Below, in pieces: positions 1 to 11,200 of a stretch of 64,000 nt of DNA. The notes under the pieces were generated by a model. It was given only the letters and a program-made list of their open reading frames with translations, did no database searches and was not told the DNA's origin. Where the stretch lies: contig OZ024874.1 in assembly GCA_964017185.1 (NCBI GenBank), forward strand, positions 21,064,457 to 21,128,456, given 5' to 3'. A program made the position numbers and the translations under genes. The first letter of the stretch is position 1. Every line of letters starts with the position of its first letter. The stretch is from Rugalucina vietnamica. Lineage: Eukaryota; Mollusca; Bivalvia; Lucinida; Lucinidae.

Positions 1-1
1 T

Positions 2-376
2 GGAGAAATCAATCCTAGTAAAAGACAGGATCTCGCAAAAGATAACACATACATCACTCTAGAATCAAGAAACAACAAAGAATCTCAAAGTAATGAAGAT
101 ACAGAGTCAGGTGTCTACGATTTCATTCGACCTGAAGATTTAGAGGAAACAAATGAATATGATTGCATATCCGACGGAAATGCAAAGTATGGCCAATTGC
201 AATGTTCTGAGCCTAATTCTAGCACTTATACAGATCTTTGCAATCAAAGTGATTATGTTAACACCAATCTGAAATGTGAAGAGAACAAAAGTTTCGAGCC
301 AGAATGTCCATCACAGGAAGATTATCTAGAACCAAGCAAGCCTATACCGATTTACTTAGAACTTTTGCCAAATTAA
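2..376 (+). CDS. 3'-terminal coding exon, receptor-like tail rich in tyrosine motifs (partial)
   Basis: A reading frame open from base 2 to a TAA at 374-376 gives 124 residues with no internal stop. It has no ATG at its start, so it is the 3' part of a gene that begins left of the window. The product is polar and acidic with many tyrosines in short linear motifs: TYITL, GVYDFI, STYTDL (fits the ITIM pattern), DYVNTN (Y-x-N, Grb2-SH2 type), EDYLEP and IYLELL near the end. That pattern is typical of cytoplasmic tails of tyrosine-phosphorylated membrane receptors such as MEGF/PEAR-like or Ig/lectin receptors of invertebrates. No transmembrane or extracellular part is visible, so the family is not identified. 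It is convergent with the carrier gene at 5271-12525. AATAAA occurs near 1326 and 1630; the true poly(A) site is unclear. Alternative: a scaffold or adaptor protein. Confidence 0.6.
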   Translation, partial: GEINPSKRQDLAKDNTYITLESRNNKESQSNEDTESGVYDFIRPEDLEETNEYDCISDGNAKYGQLQCSEPNSSTYTDLCNQSDYVNTNLKCEENKSFEPECPSQEDYLEPSKPIPIYLELLPN

Positions 377-885
377 ATCAGGTTAAAACTTGACCGACTT
401 GTGTTGGTCATGTCATGAGCAAATCGAGAGAGAGATTTCAAACCATGCCAGATAGAAAACATGATGATTAGAAACAGAGTCAGAAACCCTTAGGGCTAGT
501 TATCTGATGACACAACTCGATATGGTATTTTAAGTCCCAGAAACAGATAAAAATTTAAGTCTAATATGAAAGACTGAAGAAAGCTGGGCCCAGTTGTTCA
601 AAATTAACGACTCGTTAAAATTTCAAATATGAATATTACAAATACACTGTTATCTTTTGTTGATAAAATGTGAGAATCCTTTGCAATGCAACAAAAAATA
701 ACAGTGTATTTGCTTATAATGTAGTCGGCATTTAGTTGAGAAGTTGAGGTCTTAATAATGACATTAAGCTAACGAAGTTTTGAACAACTGGCCCCTAGTG
801 TTCAAACTCAGGACCCTGGTTTACCATTACATCATGGAGGCTTCAACTCAAACAATAACTTTATTATCACTTGAGATGCATGATT
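377..885. other. 3' UTR/intergenic, no recognised feature
   Basis: AT-rich sequence after the stop codon of the left-edge gene, probably including its 3' UTR. I see no conserved frame or RNA gene. Confidence 0.4.
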
Positions 886-1061
886 TTTGCCGCATCATAC
901 AAACATCAGCTGATCAGTGCCTTTGCTTTTACATGTACTTATCGGAGAGTACAGTCCCTCTTCTATTTAAATCTGACAGTTAAAATTTCTAGCCACCTGT
1001 GTCTTTACAGGCAGGTTTGCATCAGACCTGGTCTGAATATTAACGACGGGTTGTCTTGTGC
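886..1061 (+). repeat. Degraded copy of the 235-bp palindromic MITE (family M1)
   Basis: It keeps the GCTGATCAGTGCCTTTGCTTTT core and the downstream TACAGGCAGGTTTGCATCAGACCTGG segment shared with intact copies at 7857 and 15242. The 5' half of the hairpin is eroded. Confidence 0.6.
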
Positions 1062-1119
1062 AATGATGACTATAGCATAGCCTCTAGTGGAAGCACATGC
1101 TGCAAACCTTGTTCATCAT

Positions 1120-1365
1120 CAGGAAAACATGCCCATGAAATGAATACTCCCATATACCCCACTTCTTACAGTAAAAACAGGGTATAAAATTTTTTTCTCA
1201 TTTTGATCCAAAACATAGGTTGTGGGTACTCGATGTGGCTGTTCTAACGTGTACTTACAATTTAAGTTTTGAACCCAAAATAAGAATTTTCTTTTTCTTT
1301 TCCATAGAAAATTATCATTTTTCACAAATAAAAAAAAAAACCCTGTGTATATATAGGCCTGCTCT
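1120..1365 (+). mobile_element. MITE family M2, copy 1
   Basis: It starts with AAACATGCCCATGAAATGAATAC and contains a run of ACCCC/GGGGT-type segments and the ATCCAAAACATAGRTTGTGGGTAC block followed by GTTCTAAC. It shares this order with the copies at 11618, 14355 and 47432. Ends are approximate and no target duplication was found. Confidence 0.6.
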
Positions 1366-1762
1366 CTTTCTGGAGCCTTAAGTGGTAGTTATTGAAGAAA
1401 CAGAAACCAGAGATGTGAAAAAATCAGTTTATATCTGTGTCAAACAGTGATCATTTTATCATTAACAATTTGGTTTTTATACTATGGATCATATAATGTC
1501 ATGTATTTTGTATCTTATTTCACAAGATCAATTATTATAACATTTTCTGGTTTCTTTTAGCTTATACGACCAACAGAGGCACATATCATTGATCTCCATT
1601 GAGACAACCTACTCTTTACATACAGCTAAAATAAATGGCACAGATTATTTTGAAGACCATCTGATTTATCGATGATAAGTTGCATTAATCTAACATCCAA
1701 ACATTTAGGTCTTATGAGAACTGCTTTCGTTGTTACTGTTTGGTTTGTTTGTTGATTTGTTG

Positions 1763-2011
1763 TTTTTTTTGTTTGTTTTTTTAATTCAGTTTTACGTCCA
1801 TTTCAAGATTATTTCAGCTCACATGAGACGGGCCAATCAGTAGGTGGGCGAAAACGGGAGATCCCCGAGAAAAACCACCTTGCACACCCGCAAGCAGAAC
1901 TTGGCTTGTCTCACATGTGGCCAGTGCAGGGCTCGAACCCACATCAGACACAGCAGTGAGATGATCGAGTGATTAAGAAACAGCGCTCTTAACCGCTCGG
2001 CCACTTTGGTA
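1763..2011 (-). mobile_element. tRNA-derived SINE (family S1), minus strand
   Basis: Read on the minus strand it begins AGTGGCCGAGCGGTTAAGAG (tRNA Ser/Leu-like A box), has a GGGTTCGAGCC B box, a GAGACAAGCCAAGTTCTGC body, and ends with GGACGTAAAACTGAATT and an A-rich tail. It matches the intact copy at 55103-55350. Confidence 0.8.
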
Positions 2012-2019
2012 TTTTCTGT

Positions 2020-2115
2020 CCCACTGAACAGCTAAGGACTTACGGGGATGGGATAAGAGCAGGATCGAGCCCACAACCCGTTTTACAAAGTGAATGGCTT
2101 AACAGCTATGCCACA
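2020..2115 (-). mobile_element. tRNA-like SINE head fragment
   Basis: The reverse strand shows GCCTCTGTGGCATAGCTG, then GTGGGCTCGATCCTG (B box). It lacks S1 body sequence, so it is another SINE family or a decayed one, abutting the S1 copy at 1763-2011. Confidence 0.45.
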
Positions 2116-2134
2116 GAGGCTTCTTGTGACAATT

Positions 2135-2389
2135 CCTGGTCCCCAGGTTATAAAACTTTTTTCAAGCTCTGTTAAGCTGAGCATGAAATTTCAACTACAT
2201 GTACTCATAAATATTGAAATAGTCAAAATTAGTGGAAAATTCAGGTTTAAAACTCAAAAACTAGTAATTTATCCTGCTCATGAACGTTAAAATGCCAACA
2301 TTTGTTGGCATTTTAACATTTATGAGCAGGATAAATTTTAGTCTCAGCTGAGTTGAGCATGAAAAAAGTTTTATAACCTCTGGGCCTGG
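2135..2389. mobile_element. MITE family M3, copy 1, with internal hairpin
   Basis: Terminal inverted repeats are CCCAGGTTATAAAACTTTTTTC on the left and its complement before CTGGGCCTGG on the right. The centre carries a perfect inverted repeat, TTAAAATGCCAACA/TGTTGGCATTTTAA. A second copy is at 14707-14976. Confidence 0.7.
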
Positions 2390-2550
2390 TTTTTATGTAT
2401 TGACAAAAATATAATAATTATTCTAGAGCAAAACAACCTTAGAATAATGCAGATACAGACTACTCTGCTGTCAGAGGAACATTCTGATTATTGCCAAAAT
2501 CGTTTTTTGCTACTTTCCTGACTTAAATGTGCATAAAGGATACAGGACAT

Positions 2551-2787
2551 TGTGGTCCGTGTCATGAGAAAACTGAATTTTTGCCTATGCGAAAACAAAG
2601 GCGCAGATCAGCTTCGCAGTAACTGCAAAGCTGATCAGTGCATTTGTTTTCACTACACAGATAGTATGATTGCTATACTTTCTAAATACAGAACTTCCAG
2701 CCTCTAGCCATCTTGTGCTTATACAGCTTGGTTTGTGTCTGGCCAAGTCGAAAACCCTGAAAACCGGATTTTGTCGCGTCACAGCTC
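2551..2787 (+). mobile_element. Palindromic MITE M1, degraded copy
   Basis: It carries the GCGAAAACAAAGGCGCAGAT core hairpin and ends with GTCACAGCTC. It diverges clearly from the intact copies. Confidence 0.7.
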
Positions 2788-2945
2788 AGTGGTATAGGGT
2801 CAGAATCCAAATCCAGAGGTCCTGAATTTGCTTCAAACTGGGGACAATGAGTTGTCTTTAAATAGCAAGTTAATACCCAGGAAGCAATGGCTCTGTCCTA
2901 ACATGACTGAAAAATTGTTGACTGGGATGTTAAACCTAAATGCAT
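2783..2945 (+). mobile_element. SINE family S2 (tRNA-like head, GTTGACTGGGA tail)
   Basis: It begins CAGCTCAGTGGTATAGGGTC, an A-box-like head, and ends AAATTGTTGACTGGGATGTTAAACC. The same tail occurs reversed at 3790, 6960 and 47735, so this is a repeated family. The B box is poorly preserved. Confidence 0.55.
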
Positions 2946-3789
2946 GTAAGATACAAAGTTGGTATTATGGGTTCAAACAATTTGGATCTACACGGTTGGT
3001 CTCAACACAAACAAAATGTCACACTTCAAACATGGTCAACCAAAGACAGTTAAAAACATTAAGCAGTAAAATTTATGTTTTTATTTAAATGGATTATAAA
3101 TGACCATTTGGGGTCCAGTGAGAGGATAGTTGACTTGGAGAGGATATATATAAGCTATTACAGCTTGCTTTCCAATCCAAATGCTCAATATAATATGCTT
3201 GTAACATATATATGTATTAATGGACAAATAAATATTGTTTAAACCAACCACTGGCCCCTGTATGTTATAAGGAAGTTGCATTATCTTAACTTTTTCAAAA
3301 TAGTTGCATTGGAAGATATAAAAGCAATGGAAAATAGCTCTCTCAAAACAAAGTGACATGGTCTCAAAACTGCAAAATGTGAATCATGAACTACTGTTAA
3401 TTCGGAAATCTTTGCATGAACTTGAATTTCTTGCTTACACTTGCAATTTTGTTGTTTAGCAAATTCAAAGTTTTTGCTGATAAAAACTTACTACCAGTTT
3501 TATAGACTGCACAATTTCTTGCACGCACATTGAAAAACTGGCTAATTATTTGGAAATAGAAAATATGTGAACAAAAGCCATACAAAAATTTCCAAACTTA
3601 CAGTACTCTAACATATAATAAAACATTATTATGGATAACATATATGTCACTGATTCACCAATAGGATTTAACAAAGTACAAAATATAAAAAGAAAATTGT
3701 GTACTACAAAATGCAAAAGGTATTTTTACATCTCATGCTTAAATGTTTATTACACATGGAAAACACTGAAACTTTAGTTTTAATTGTTT
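2946..3789. other. Intergenic, nothing recognised
   Basis: AT-rich sequence. The short open frames here show no family motif or splice context. Confidence 0.4.
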
Positions 3790-3952
3790 TAATGTCCCAG
3801 TCAACAATTTTTCAGTCACAATAAATGGAGGCACCACTGCCTAGGTAAAAACCAGTACGAAGGGAAGCTAGAACATCTTGCCCTAGGATACAACCCAGCA
3901 AACCTCTCAGTCGAGTCCTATACTCAACCACTAAATCACTACACTCCTGGAA
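3790..3952 (-). mobile_element. SINE family S2, minus strand
   Basis: The reverse complement starts with a tRNA-like GTAGTGATTTAGTGGTTGAG and ends ATTGTTGACTGGGACATTAA. It matches the + copy at 2783-2945 at the tail. Confidence 0.55.
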
Positions 3953-4009
3953 TTTGAGCATGAAAAATCACAAGTCTTTTTGTGAAGTTGATGAGTTTTA
4001 TAAATAAAA

Positions 4010-4395
4010 ATAATTGTTAGATCCTTTGAAAGCAGTAAAACATTCAAAGCGAGAAGATGGGCCATATTGTACAATTTCGGGTAATGAACCTTCATCAGTG
4101 ACCCTTTACAAAATTGGCAGCGAAAGCCAGACATTTTGCTGCAATTGCAAGAATTTACATCTGTTTAGTCTAAATCAAAGACTCGTATTCAAAAAGGGGC
4201 CAAATAATCAAAATACTGTTAAGAAGACGATTCTTAACTTGCAATATATTTCAAATACTCCAAATATATTCACTGATCCCAAAGGATCAAAAGAAAAATA
4301 TAATCTGCACTATGGATGATGTACGGGGAAACTTTTTAGGGCCACCACACGGCACAACACCAGCTGCAGTAATAGCAAATAAAAATAATTGTTAG
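4010..4395 (+). repeat. Dispersed repeat H, copy 1
   Basis: Blocks AGATCCTTT, CAGTGACCCTTT and GCACTATGGATGATGTACGG followed by AGACTTTTTAGGGCC-type sequence recur in order at 61850-62165 (+) and reversed at 52690-52990. The class is unknown. The frame at 4014-4319 lies wholly inside this repeat and is not taken as a gene. Confidence 0.65.
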
Positions 4396-4732
4396 ATCCT
4401 TTATAAAGTACTAAACAACTCTATCATCATTGAAATTTGCTTTTCCACAATCATTCACGCTTTTTTAAGCCCACAAACAGAAAAATAAGCCAAACCACAT
4501 GACAATGTACCTTACAGCTGCAGATCAGGTTGTGCATAATCACTGTTTTCATTTATAGCTGCCTGAATTCTACATACCCCAAAAGACCCATTATCATATA
4601 GACTGGCACATATAACTGACATTCAGACAATCATATACATATATTAACACCTCTACTATTAACACATTTATACAGTTCATTGTGCGTTTTGAAAATCTGC
4701 ATCATTTAATCCTTTTCTTATCCTACACAAAT

Positions 4733-4966
4733 GAGCTGCCTCATGGGAAATCCAACAATCTGCATAGGTGAAAACAAAGGCGCAGATCAGCTTCGCGGTA
4801 ACCGCGAAGCTGATCAGCGCCTTCGTTTTCGCTACTGGGATAGTACAATTCCTCCTCTACTTAACTCCAAAATTTCAAGCTTCTAGCCTGCTTCTGTATC
4901 TGTACAGGCCTGTTTGTGTCAGACCTGTTCGGTAACCACATTGTTGGTTTTCCCACGAGGCGGCTC
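4733..4966 (+). mobile_element. Palindromic MITE M1b, target duplication AAAT
   Basis: GAGCTGCCTCATGGGAAA at the left is inverted as TTTCCCACGAGGCGGCTC at the right. The centre is an almost perfect palindrome around GCTTCGCGGTAACCGCGAAGC. AAAT flanks both sides (4729-4732, 4967-4970). It lies about 300 bp past the carrier stop codon, possibly in the 3' UTR. Confidence 0.85.
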
Positions 4967-5270
4967 AAATCTTACAATACTGACGTTTTTCTTCAAATTC
5001 TAATATTTCAATCAAAGAAATTCCATAATTTTTATAAAAAACAAAATCTTTTTGAAATTAGAAAACATATGTGGTAAAAAAAGACTAGTTTTTTTATGAT
5101 TTAAAGGACAATTTTAACAATATTGCAGGTAAATCCACTCCAAAACAGTGATAAAACATGATTGATTTTCTTCTAAAAATGCACATATAATACATGTATT
5201 ATAAGACATGCCCATTAAAATTTGATGGCAAGTTGAGATTTCTAAAAATAGCTTGTACAATAGACTGGTC

Positions 5271-8200
5271 CTAAACTCTGTCATATCCTAGTAGATATTC
5301 TGCCACTCCTAGATAATACACAGTCTGTGCTATACCAAATAGTGGTGCTATAACCAGAATTCTGCATAATGCCCCTTTGAAGAAAGCTTTTGGTCCTTCG
5401 TTCTTTAATACTTTACTGAAAAAGAAAAGTCAAGTATCCAATGACACAATGAAAAGGATTTCATTTTCATTTTTCATATGCATGTATTATCATTTATAAC
5501 AAAGGGTGCATTTAATAAATTTGATAGTGTCATTACTCACAATGATTCCATTTCCCATTTTCAAGTTAGAAAAATGTTTCATATTTACAAATATGTTTGT
5601 AAATGACCTTTAAAAATAGTTTTTGTTGACACTCAGTGCAGGAAACAAAATTATGAATTCTACTAGTATTAACTTTGCTGACTGTACCAATTCACTAATT
5701 CAACCCTTTTTCTAAACTTTTAGACCAGATTCAGTAGCTTACTTGGTAGCATGTCCAAATAGAAACAAAACAAACCCTAAATGGATCATCAAATATGGTA
5801 CGTTTCTTTCATGAATATTTGGTCATGAAAATATTTCAACAGACTTTTTTCCTCGTTTTTCAGTTAAAGGTGTAAGAAATGTGCACAAAGGGTAACCTGC
5901 CTATGAGAGGCTTGCCCAAGAACATATCAAAAATTTTTTTGATTTTTTTTTCTCAAGATGACCTTAGCTGTTGATCATGGACATAATGAACCAATACAAA
6001 CAAACAAATAAACTTCAAAATCTATTGCCAGCATATATGAATACCCACTTCTACTATTGTTAATCCTTACCTAAAACAATCCACTATACCAGAGTATGCT
6101 GTTTCACCATGACCTTTATGTATGGTCTGTAGTCGTGTTTTTACAACTGAAATACAGGGAGAACTTGTTAAAAATCTCTAACATATGACACAACTGAACC
6201 AGATACACTGTAAATATAAAAGCTTACTAAAATTCAAACAAGTTCAGCATTTAGAAATACCTCATTAGAAATTAAGCATCAGACCAACATGGCTGTCAAA
6301 TGTACACCCCGCTGTTATATATAATAAAACTGAGATATACGTTTATCCATGTATTTGCTCTCTACAAAACGTAGATTATGGGTACCTGTAAGAATGACTG
6401 AGGAAAGTTTGGAAAGACTTATTTCGTGAATTCTTTGTTTCTGAATTGTAAGCGTGTACTTGAATTCACTTGTTTGTACTCTTAAGCTTAAACAAACTTT
6501 GAGAATGCAAGGCATCCAATTCATGAAAATTAGCCAAATTATCGAATTCATGACATTTACATGTACATGTAGCCTAAATCAAATTCATGAAAATTAACCT
6601 AAATCATCAAATTCATGATAATCAGCCTAAATCATCAAATTCACAACATTTACATGTAGCCTAAATCAAAATCGTGAAAATTAACCTAAATCATCAAATT
6701 CATGGAAATTAGCCAAAAGTTCTTACAGATGTTTGCAAAGTAACAGTAATACTCACCATCAAATGGATTGACACTAAAAGATGCAACACAACCAGCTATA
6801 CAACCAGAGAAGAATGAGTGATAGAATACAGCTTGACTACTCCCTTCTCGACGTTTACCCTGAAAAACACATACAACAGTACCATTATGGTTTAGCTTTA
6901 ATGAAAAAAAAAAAACACTAATGTTTGAGGGGAGGGGGGGTGTGACTTCTGTGGTTTAACATCCCAGTCAACAATTTTGCTTTCATGTCAAGACCTTGCA
7001 TGGAGCTTGAAAAGAGCTATTTATCTTGCTTGTCATATGTATTTAAAAATTTTATGTGATGTTTTGTAATATAATTTCCTTTCCCATCTAGTGTCTGGGT
7101 TGGGATTTTTAATGTATTTGCATCAATCTTGCTTGACAAATACCTAACTGTACAGTAACATAATATGTTAACATGCTTGATTTTTTTGTTGTTGTTGTTG
7201 ATTTTATGTTTTTGTTTTGTTTAATGCAAAGCTACTCTGTTAACTCACTTTGGCATTTAAATGTGCAAACAATGGAAAGTATATAGCTGAGAATGTAACA
7301 TCCCGAAGCAACGTGGCCCCACAACCCTGGTATAATCCAAATATTCCCTTCTTCTTTAACAGATCTATGGTTATTCTGGTTGCTGAGATCTTTGTTACCG
7401 CTGTATCCCCTGCTGCCACATCAATAGTTGCTGAAAAAAAGACATCATTAGAAAAGCATGTCAATTGCAATTTTATTAGTAATAATCTCTAGTCAATAAG
7501 CCTTAAACAAGCATGGAAAGTTTTTGTTTAGCAGTGATAGGGCAAAAATAAATTAACATCCCAATTCGCTGCAATTCTACTACAGAATGTTGTCACAACT
7601 TTAACATTAAATACATGTTACTTGTTCTTATTTGCACTTTAATCCCAGTTACAATAATAAAACTGTCAGTTCAGTTCTAGATAGGCTGGAAATGGAAGAC
7701 CCTGTATCACTTGTCCAGCAGCAGGTTTAACAGGTTTGTCCTACATAAAGAATGCCCAGCTGAGTTGCCATGATATGATAAAGCAAACAATTATACTTAT
7801 GCTGCCTGGTCAATTTAAATGTTTGTTAAATGCCAAAACTACCTGGCTTATTATGTGAGCCGCATCGTGAGAAAACCGGATTTTTGCCTAGGCGAAAACA
7901 AAGGCGCAGATCAGCTTCGCGGTAACCGCGAAGCTGATCAGCGCCTTTGTTTTCGCTACTCGGATAGTACAATTCCTCTTCTACTTAAATCCGAAATTTC
8001 AAGCTTCTAGCTCTTTTCTGAGCTTGTACAGGCCGGTTTGTGTCGGACCTGGTCGGAAATCCCGAAGACCGGTTTTCTCACGATGTGGCTCATGTTATTT
8101 TGACTTAGCCTGTGACATACCACTACGTCCAGCGTCTTGCAACTGTATTTTCAACAACTCCATGGGCGTGGTAATAATAATTTGGCACATTCCAGCTCCT

Positions 8201-11200
8201 GCCCCTGCAACAAGCTCCCGAGGTAATGTTAGGACACCCCTACAACAAAATATCTGTCATAGACACCATGTATATTAATCATGAAAATAAATTCAACTTC
8301 TTTTCATTTTCTCTGGTGATATACTACTAAAAGTTTAATAGGGACCAAAACTTTACTTTTGTTCACGGATGTACTGGTAATCGTACAACCAAACTTTTGC
8401 TACAGATATGTAGACAAACCATCTCTTTACAAACATTTCATCTTTTTCCCTATCAAACTTTGAGTATTATCTATGCCCTGCAGCCCATTCTGAATGTTGA
8501 CCAGAATCAACAGTCTAAGTACTCAATGATTATTGTTTTGTTTCTTATCTGTTTTGTGGTTGAACATATCAGTTTTGCCTATGCAGAGCCACTTCTTGGA
8601 TATTAATCTGTGCTTTGAAGAGATAATGTCTATTGTAAATAATGCAGCCTGGAACCATGAACCCATGTTATATTGAAAACCACACTATAGGGAGGCATGT
8701 TATAATGAGGCTGAACTGTACCCGGAACTTATTTGTCAGAATCTCTTACTTGTCATTCCTGAGAATGTGTCTGAAGAAATCATTTCCAACAAGTTTTATG
8801 ACTTTCTCTGGTGTAATTAACAGCAGATTCACTCCGGCCCCTGAAACGACAAAATACAAGTTCAGTTTATTCAAACAAAGTGTGACTTCAGATCTAACAA
8901 TCTGACTTGTAATGCAAATTATTAACTGAGTGGCTGCCTATTGGGAAATAGATGCTAACTCAGCCTACAATGTGTTTTCTTAGTATAAGTACCTTAATGT
9001 CAATTTAGTTTTTGGAGTGGGAATTTCTTTCTGATTGCGCCATTTTTTGTGTACTGCTGAGTCAATCAATTTCTAACTTTACCTCAGGATATGTGGAAAT
9101 GTGACTTGCTCAATGCCACAAAAGGCGCCCTAGTTGAGGATCAAACCTGGAACCTCTGGGACCAAAGTCCTATACTCTACCCCTGAGCCAGTTGGCTCAA
9201 GTTTGTCCAAGGAAATGCTTCTATTGTTGACCACAATGTTCAGTAGTATAATTTAAGAAAATGCAAAATTTCATGTACAATATATTTACATTTCTGATGC
9301 AAAGTCTTAAATGAATCTATAGAATTGCAATGTGATTCATAGTTCCATGAACAACATCCTGTCATGCGACATCACATGATCAAACTTGACGTCATGAAAA
9401 ACCATGACTCTCACCAATGTGATTGGACGTTGTAAACGTCATGACGTCGTCGACGCCGTTCCGCTGTTTCAACACACACTGTGTGTAAACTCTCTATTTG
9501 CTTATAAATGTGATTGCCTTGATATTTTTTCAACAAGCAATAGAGAGAAATGAATGTAAATATAAGCAATGAGTTTAATTTTTCTGAGTGTGGGTCGCTA
9601 GCAAAGCTTACATGAACCCCTGCGGGGTTCATTCACTTTGCACGCGACCGACTGGGGTCCATAGCTCCATAAACAACAGAAAAATTAAATTCATTTCTTA
9701 AATAGATTTGCTTGTTTTAACTCGTGTTTATCATCCTAGTCAACACATGTTCCATCTGTAGAGACAGAGCCATCACTTCATGGGCACTTAAGTTACTTTT
9801 AAAAGCACTTCTATGATGAGCCTGAAGTGCCTTGCTCAAGAACACAACAGGCAGGTTTGTAGATTTGAATTGCTCTGTCACTGAGTCTATGTGCTTCGCA
9901 AATGAGCTGCAACGCGAGAAAATCAGTCTTCAGGGTTTCTGACCAGGTATGACATAAACCGGCCTGTGCAGTCTCAGAAGATGGTTAAAAGCTTGAAATT
10001 TCGGATTTTGGAAGAAGAGCTATTGTATTATCTGAGTTGCAAAAACAAAGGCACTGATCAGCGTTACTGCACAGCTGATCTGCGCCTTTGTTTTCCCAAA
10101 GCCAAAAATCTGGTTTTCTCATGATGCGGCTCAAAAGATTTAGCAATACTAAAAATTACCTCTGTACATGCCAAAGAAACCCTCATTGCGAAATGTTTTC
10201 ACTGCACAGTCTGGTCTGAAAGATGATAAACTAGAAATTAGCTGCACAAGCAAGGCTTTCAGGATACTCCCTGCAAAATTATCTGAAGCTGGCCAATATC
10301 TTGCTAAGATATTGAAAATTTGTGAAAACTAGAATTGTCAGAGAATCTGACTATAGCCCCGCTTCTCAGCTTTTTTGCAGGATGAAAAAAATGACGGGCA
10401 ACAATCTCCAGCTAGATCTTGTCAATGTTAATATGCATACAAAATTTGGTCAAATTCTGTCCATTCATTCTCAAGATATTGAGCGGAAACGAAATTCTGA
10501 TGTCAATCAAGGGCCGTAACTCAGTCAAATTTTGCGAAAAATGACGGGCAACAATCCCAAGCTAGATCATGTCAATGTTATTGTGCATATAAAATTTTGT
10601 CATTTTCTGTCAATTCCTTCTCAAGATATTGAGCGGAAACGAAATTCTGACGTCAATCAGGGGCTGTAACTCCATCAAAATTTTGCGAAAAATGACGGGC
10701 AACGATCCCATGCTAGATCATGTCAATGTTGTTGTGCATATAAAATTTGGTCAATTTTTGTCAATTCCTTCTCAAGATATTGAGCGGAAACGAAATTCTG
10801 ACGTCAATCAAGGGCCGTAACTCCATCAAAATTTTGCAAAAAATGGCGGGCAACAATCCAAAGCTAGATCTTGTCAATGTTGATGTGTATACAAAATTTG
10901 GTCAGATTCTGTCAATTTGTTCTTAAGATATTGAGCGGAAACAAAATTCTGACGTCAATTAAGGGCCGTAACTCCATCAAAATTTTGCGAAAAATGACGG
11001 GCAACAATCCCAAGCTAGATCATGCCAATGTTGTTGTGCATATAAAATTTGGTCAATTTTTGTCAATTCCTACTCAAGATATTGAGCGGAAACGAAATTT
11101 TAACGTCAATCAAGGGGCGTAACTCCATCAAAATTTTGCGAAAAATGGCGGGCAACAATCCCTAGCTAGATCTTGTCAATGTTGATGTGTATACAAAATT

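Noticed and set aside
4014-4319. 101-codon + frame
   Set aside because: Lies wholly inside dispersed repeat H and is not kept in the other copies.
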